Assembly: GCF_021497885.1 (NCBI RefSeq)
Contig: NZ_CP046523.1
Span: forward strand, 1,841,501-1,905,500
Source: Streptococcus oralis
Lineage (GTDB): Bacteria > Bacillota > Bacilli > Lactobacillales > Streptococcaceae
DNA length: 64,000 nt
Reading direction: 5' to 3'
The notes under the pieces were generated by a model. It did no database searches and was not told the origin of the DNA. It saw only the letters and a list, made by a program, of their open reading frames with translations. The position numbers and the translations under genes are program-made. This document shows, one piece after another, positions 60,166 to 64,000 of the stretch (position 1 is the first letter of the stretch; each line of letters begins with the position of its first letter).

Positions 60166-62135
60166 TCTTCTTTCTCCTTTTCCTTTAGTTCATCTAAGAC
60201 AAGTTGAGTCAATTTGTCTCCAGCTTCTGACAGACCCATATTCTCGATTTGTGCAGCAGCTAGATTAAAGTGACCACCGCCACCCAACTCTTCCATAATG
60301 CGTTGGACATTGATTTTACTGCGGCTTCGAGCTGAGATAGAGATAAATCCTTGTGTATTTTTTGCTAGAACGAAACTAGCCTCAATACCAGACATAGCCA
60401 ACATAGCATCGGCAGCCTTACTGATGACAACCGTATCATAAGTAGTTGAGTCCTTCGCTTGGGCAATCAAGACATCGGCACCCAGCTTACGACCTTGTAA
60501 AATGAGTTCATTTACCTCACGGTACTCTTCAAAATCTGTCGCAGCAATCTCCTGAATTGCGATACTGTCACTTCCCCGTGTTCTCAGATAGCTAGCCACA
60601 TCAAAGGTTCGACTCGTCACGCGAGATGTAAAATTCTTGGTATCCAGCATCATACCAGCCATCAAAACACTGGCCTGCATACGACTTAAACGATTTTTCT
60701 TAGAATTTTGGAACTGAATCAATTCTGTGACCAACTCACTGGCACTACTTGCCCCACTTTCAATATAGGTGATGACTGCATTCTCTGGAAAATCCTGATC
60801 ACGTCTATGATGGTCAATGACAATGGTTTGAGTGAACAGTTCGTAAAAATCTTTCGATAAAGTCAAAGCCGTCTTGGAATGATCCACTAAAATCAACAAA
60901 GAGCGCTTGGTGACCAATCTCATCGCATCAGTCAGAGGCAAGAGCTTAGTGACACCCTCTTTTTCCAAGAAGTTGACCGCGCGCTCAATGTCTGGTGACA
61001 TTTGTTCTGCATCATAAACAGCATAGCTATTTTCAGTGATATTGTTAGCAAACAACTGCATGCCAACCGCAGACCCCAAGGCATCCATATCCAGATTCTT
61101 GTGCCCGACTACAAAGACTTGGTCTACACTTCTAATTTTATCTGAAATAGCTGTCATCATTGCTCTGGTACGTGTTCTTGTTCTCTTAACAGAGGCTGCG
61201 GAACCACCACCAAAGTAGACTGGATTCTTGGTTTCATCATTTTCCTTGACAACCACCTGGTCCCCACCACGAACCTCAGCTAAGTTCAAGTTTCTTAAAG
61301 CAACTTTCCCTATCTCATCATGATTTCCATCACCATAAGAAAAGCCCATGCTCAAGGTCAATGGCAGCTGTCTCTGTTTTGCCTCCTCACGAAAGGCATC
61401 AATCACAGAGAATTTATCATTCATCAATCCCTCAAGAACTGTGTAATCAGTAAATAAATAAAAGCGGTCCATACCCACACGCCGAGAAAACATAGCATAC
61501 TTACTAGCAAATTCTGAAACAAAATTTGCCACAAAGCTATTGATATGACTAATATCGGAGTCGGAGGTTGCATCTTCTAGATCATCGTAGTTGTCTACCG
61601 AGATAACCCCAATCACTGGTCGACTGGTTACCAATTCGACAGTTGCTTCGTACTCCCCAGAAACATCAAAGAAATACAAAACACCCGAAACCTTGTCCAT
61701 ATGAACGGCATAGCGTGTTTCCCCCAAGTTAGCATAAGAACCAGGGTTCCCCACAGAAGCCTTGATGATAGTTTGAATCAAGTCAACATCAATTTCGCCT
61801 TCTTCAGTCGTCAAAATCAACTCAGCATAAGGATTAAACCATTCGACTTCGCCACTAGATAAGTCTAATTTCAGAACACCAACTGGCATTTGATCGAGCA
61901 ACGTGTTCAAGCTATCTTCCGCTTGATGGTTTACGTATTGGATTTGTTCAATTTCGCTCTTTTCATACTGTTTTTTTTGCCAGATGAATAAAAGCAGATA
62001 AAGAAGTACAAATAAAAACAAGGCACTGATTGTTACAACATTATTTTGTGAAAAAATAATCAGCATTGTTAAGGTTCCGAAAGTTGCAATCCCTAGTAGA
62101 ACCGCAGAAATCGGAGTTAAATTATTTTTTTTCAT
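60162..62135 (-). CDS. gdpP: Cyclic-di-AMP phosphodiesterase GdpP
   Basis: 657 residues from [15 protein letters not shown], with AAGAGG upstream. Two N-terminal membrane helices, a PAS-like domain, a degenerate GGDEF domain, then the DHH-DHHA1 module with [17 protein letters not shown] and the C-terminal [13 protein letters not shown]. It degrades c-di-AMP and so controls cell-wall and potassium homeostasis. It is the first gene of the gdpP-rplI-dnaB group. Confidence 0.95.
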   Translation of the reverse strand: MKKNNLTPISAVLLGIATFGTLTMLIIFSQNNVVTISALFLFVLLYLLLFIWQKKQYEKSEIEQIQYVNHQAEDSLNTLLDQMPVGVLKLDLSSGEVEWFNPYAELILTTEEGEIDVDLIQTIIKASVGNPGSYANLGETRYAVHMDKVSGVLYFFDVSGEYEATVELVTSRPVIGVISVDNYDDLEDATSDSDISHINSFVANFVSEFASKYAMFSRRVGMDRFYLFTDYTVLEGLMNDKFSVIDAFREEAKQRQLPLTLSMGFSYGDGNHDEIGKVALRNLNLAEVRGGDQVVVKENDETKNPVYFGGGSAASVKRTRTRTRAMMTAISDKIRSVDQVFVVGHKNLDMDALGSAVGMQLFANNITENSYAVYDAEQMSPDIERAVNFLEKEGVTKLLPLTDAMRLVTKRSLLILVDHSKTALTLSKDFYELFTQTIVIDHHRRDQDFPENAVITYIESGASSASELVTELIQFQNSKKNRLSRMQASVLMAGMMLDTKNFTSRVTSRTFDVASYLRTRGSDSIAIQEIAATDFEEYREVNELILQGRKLGADVLIAQAKDSTTYDTVVISKAADAMLAMSGIEASFVLAKNTQGFISISARSRSKINVQRIMEELGGGGHFNLAAAQIENMGLSEAGDKLTQLVLDELKEKEKEE

Positions 62136-62240
62136 TCTAAACCTCTTGCGCATTATTATATCACAAAAGCCCTTAAAAAGCGACCTTTAAAAAGTGGTAA
62201 GCCTCCTTTTCCTTATTGATTTTTTATGGTTTTAATGCAA

Positions 62241-62270
62241 AAAGGAGAATAAGCTCATTATCCTCCTGCA
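62241..62270 (-). terminator. Terminator of the thiolase gene
   Basis: Minus strand: GGAGGATAA (62259-62267), loop TGAGC, TTATTCTCC (62245-62253), then TTTTT. Confidence 0.82.
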
Positions 62271-62286
62271 CTAAGATTACTACCAT

Positions 62287-63465
62287 CTAACGTTCCACGA
62301 TAAGAGCTGTTCCCATTCCCCCTCCGATACAGAGAGTTGCTAACCCAGTTTTAGCATCACGCTTCATCATCTCATGTACCAGAGTCACTAAGATACGACA
62401 GCCTGAAGCTCCAATTGGGTGACCGAGAGCAATCGCGCCACCATTGACATTGACAATATCTGTGTTGAAGCCTAGAGTTTTACCGACTGCATAAGTCTGG
62501 GCAGCAAAAGCTTCATTTGACTCGATCAAGTCGAGATCATCAACTGTCAAATTACCTTTTTCAAGAGCCTTGCGAGTTGCATAAATCGGCCCACATCCCA
62601 TCATCTTAGGATCCAAACCTGCACTTGCATACGAACGAATGCGGACAATCACTGGCAATCCTAATTCTTCAGCTTTTTCAGCACTCATGATTAGGACTGC
62701 TGCTGCCCCATCATTGATGCCTGAGGCATTTCCCGCTGTAACAGAACCGTCTTTTTTGAAAACAGGACCTAGCTTAGACAAGCTCTCCAAGCTGGCATCT
62801 TTTCTAGGAAATTCATCTGTATCAAAGACAATAGGATCACCTTTGCGTTGAGGAATAACCACCGGAACAATCTCTTCCTTAAAGCGTCCAGATTCTATAG
62901 CCGCTACTGCTCGTTTTTGTGATTCCAAAGCAAGAGCATCTTGATCATCCCGGCTAATACCATATTCTTCGGCCACATTCTCGGCTGTAATCCCCATATG
63001 GTATTCGTTAAAGGCATCAGACAAACCGTCCTTAATCATGGTATCTACAACTTTCGAATCGCCCATACGGCAGCCCCAACGGAAGTTTGGCAAAACATAT
63101 GGAGCCTGACTCATGTTTTCTGCACCACCAGCTACGACAATATCTGCATCGCCACACTGAATCGCTTGAGCAGCTAACTGAACTGCCTTCAAACCAGAAC
63201 CGCAAACCTTATTAATAGTAAAGGCTGGTGTAAACTCAGAAAGCCCCGCATGAATGCTCATTTGGCGAGCCACATTTTGTCCTAAACCAGCGCCAAGGAC
63301 ATTCCCCATAATCACTTCATCTACCTGCTCTGGTTTAATATTCGCTTTTTCCAAAGCACTCTTAATGACCAAAGATCCCAAATCAACAGCAGAAACATTC
63401 TTCAAGCTTCCTCCAAAGGAGCCTATAGGAGTCCGCACTGCCGAAACAATCACCACGTCTTTCAT
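62287..63465 (-). CDS. Acetyl-CoA C-acetyltransferase (thiolase)
   Basis: 392 residues from [24 protein letters not shown] lies 5 bases before this ATG. The nucleophilic Cys is in [10 protein letters not shown], the His in [14 protein letters not shown], and the second Cys in [10 protein letters not shown]. Biosynthetic thiolases make acetoacetyl-CoA, which the mevalonate pathway of streptococci needs for isoprenoids; degradative use is possible. It stands alone between hpf and gdpP with its own terminator. Confidence 0.92.
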   Translation of the reverse strand: MKDVVIVSAVRTPIGSFGGSLKNVSAVDLGSLVIKSALEKANIKPEQVDEVIMGNVLGAGLGQNVARQMSIHAGLSEFTPAFTINKVCGSGLKAVQLAAQAIQCGDADIVVAGGAENMSQAPYVLPNFRWGCRMGDSKVVDTMIKDGLSDAFNEYHMGITAENVAEEYGISRDDQDALALESQKRAVAAIESGRFKEEIVPVVIPQRKGDPIVFDTDEFPRKDASLESLSKLGPVFKKDGSVTAGNASGINDGAAAVLIMSAEKAEELGLPVIVRIRSYASAGLDPKMMGCGPIYATRKALEKGNLTVDDLDLIESNEAFAAQTYAVGKTLGFNTDIVNVNGGAIALGHPIGASGCRILVTLVHEMMKRDAKTGLATLCIGGGMGTALIVER

Positions 63466-63504
63466 AACTACCTCCATTTATACCTCTTATTAATGATGCA
63501 ATAC

Positions 63505-63536
63505 AAAAGTGGTTTACAATTGTGTAAACCACTTTT
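63505..63536. terminator. Terminator of hpf
   Basis: AAAAGTGGTTTACA (63505-63518), loop ATTG, TGTAAACCACTTTT (63523-63536): a perfect 14-bp stem after the hpf stop. Confidence 0.82.
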
Positions 63537-63553
63537 ACATAGTTGTCAAGATT

Positions 63554-64000
63554 TTATGATTCCTTAACTTCTAGCAAACCAACTTCACCATCTTCGCGGC
63601 GATACAAAACATTTGTTGTTTGATCTTCTACATCTACATAGATAAAGAAATCATGTCCCAACAAGTCCATTTGAAGAAGAGCTTCTTCCAAATCCATTGG
63701 TTTTAAATCAATTTGTTTTGAACGAACCACTTTTGGCTGCACAACATTTGCATCTTCAACTAGAGCATCTGTAAAGAGTTGGCTTGTTGCAACCTTATTT
63801 TTATTCTTGCGTTCGATTTTTGTTTTATTTTTTCGAATCTGGCGTTCAATTTTATCTGTTACAAGATCGATAGAACCATACATATCTTGAGAAATATCTT
63901 CTGCACGAAGGGTAATTGATCCAAGTGGAATTGTTACTTCAACTTTTGCTGTTTTTTCACGGTAAACTTTCAAGTTGACACGTGCATCCAACTCTTGTTC
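63554..64000 (-). CDS. hpf: Ribosome hibernation promoting factor, long form, 5' end outside window
   Basis: The frame runs open to the right edge (codons for EQELDARVN), so the start is outside; a TTG at 63991 is internal. About 148 residues remain: the basic end of the ribosome-binding domain (KIERQIRKNKTKIERKNKNK), a linker, and the C-terminal dimerization domain (LQMDLLGHDFFIYVDVED, NVLYRREDGEVGLLE). Long HPF dimerizes 70S ribosomes to 100S in stationary phase. Confidence 0.94.
   Translation of the reverse strand, partial: EQELDARVNLKVYREKTAKVEVTIPLGSITLRAEDISQDMYGSIDLVTDKIERQIRKNKTKIERKNKNKVATSQLFTDALVEDANVVQPKVVRSKQIDLKPMDLEEALLQMDLLGHDFFIYVDVEDQTTNVLYRREDGEVGLLEVKES

Overview
The window is a contiguous stretch of a low-GC Firmicute chromosome and looks like a mitis-group Streptococcus (S. 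mitis / S. oralis / S. pneumoniae relatives). The evidence is a BOX repeat, a CbpD-type choline-binding murein hydrolase, an adcRCBA zinc operon, a dltXABCD operon, an arginine deiminase cluster, the complete pneumococcal-type N-glycan degradation gene set, and SigA promoters with Streptococcus-like TTGACA/TATAAT boxes. No tRNA, rRNA, CRISPR, prophage or intact insertion sequence was found. The species cannot be fixed from sequence reading alone.

Layout. 1-1.5 kb: the 3' part of an AT-rich DUF2971 gene. 1.6-4.5 kb: a PadR-controlled envelope operon (PadR, HAAS/DUF1700, DUF4097, DUF6574-like). 4.5-7.7 kb, minus strand: a DUF4299-like gene with a perfect cre at its promoter, the tRNA hydroxylase trhO, and a bacteriocin-immunity protein next to a CPBP protease. 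7.8-23.8 kb: an N-glycan locus made of an ABC importer without its own ATPase (NgtS/P1/P2), a DUF4767-like lipoprotein, GH20, a ROK kinase, GH38, GH125, the divergent GH92, and a GH29 fucosidase. 24.5-31 kb: arcA-arcB-arcC-arcD-arcT. 31-34.6 kb: adcRCBA. 34.7-36.7 kb: an LPXTG 5'-nucleotidase. 36.8-41.3 kb: dltXABCD. 41.6-43.4 kb: hslO-dusB. 43.5-45 kb: two membrane/lipoprotein genes. 45.3-47.9 kb: nadR-pnuC-Nudix, for nicotinamide riboside salvage. 48-51 kb: ctsR-clpC. 51-54 kb: a TPP riboswitch driving a thiamine-precursor ABC operon whose first gene carries a premature stop. 54-58 kb: polA and cbpD. 58-64 kb: gdpP-rplI-dnaB-veg, a thiolase and a partial hpf.

How the genes fit together. The 7.8-23.8 kb block can import N-glycan fragments and trim them with fucosidase, several mannosidases and a hexosaminidase, and a kinase may phosphorylate the released sugar. 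Its transporter promoter and the arc promoter both carry CcpA cre-like sites at the start of transcription, so both scavenging pathways should be glucose-repressed. The remaining blocks are mostly core streptococcal functions.

The most notable non-coding signals are two inverted pairs of DnaA-box 9-mers spaced 210 bp apart upstream of arcA; a ~145-bp long-hairpin element between arcB and arcC; a BOX element touching the GH125 stop codon; an adc promoter embedded in the terminator of the neighbouring nucleotidase gene; a com-box whose T-tract is shared with a terminator upstream of cbpD; and likely leaderless starts for hslO and polA.
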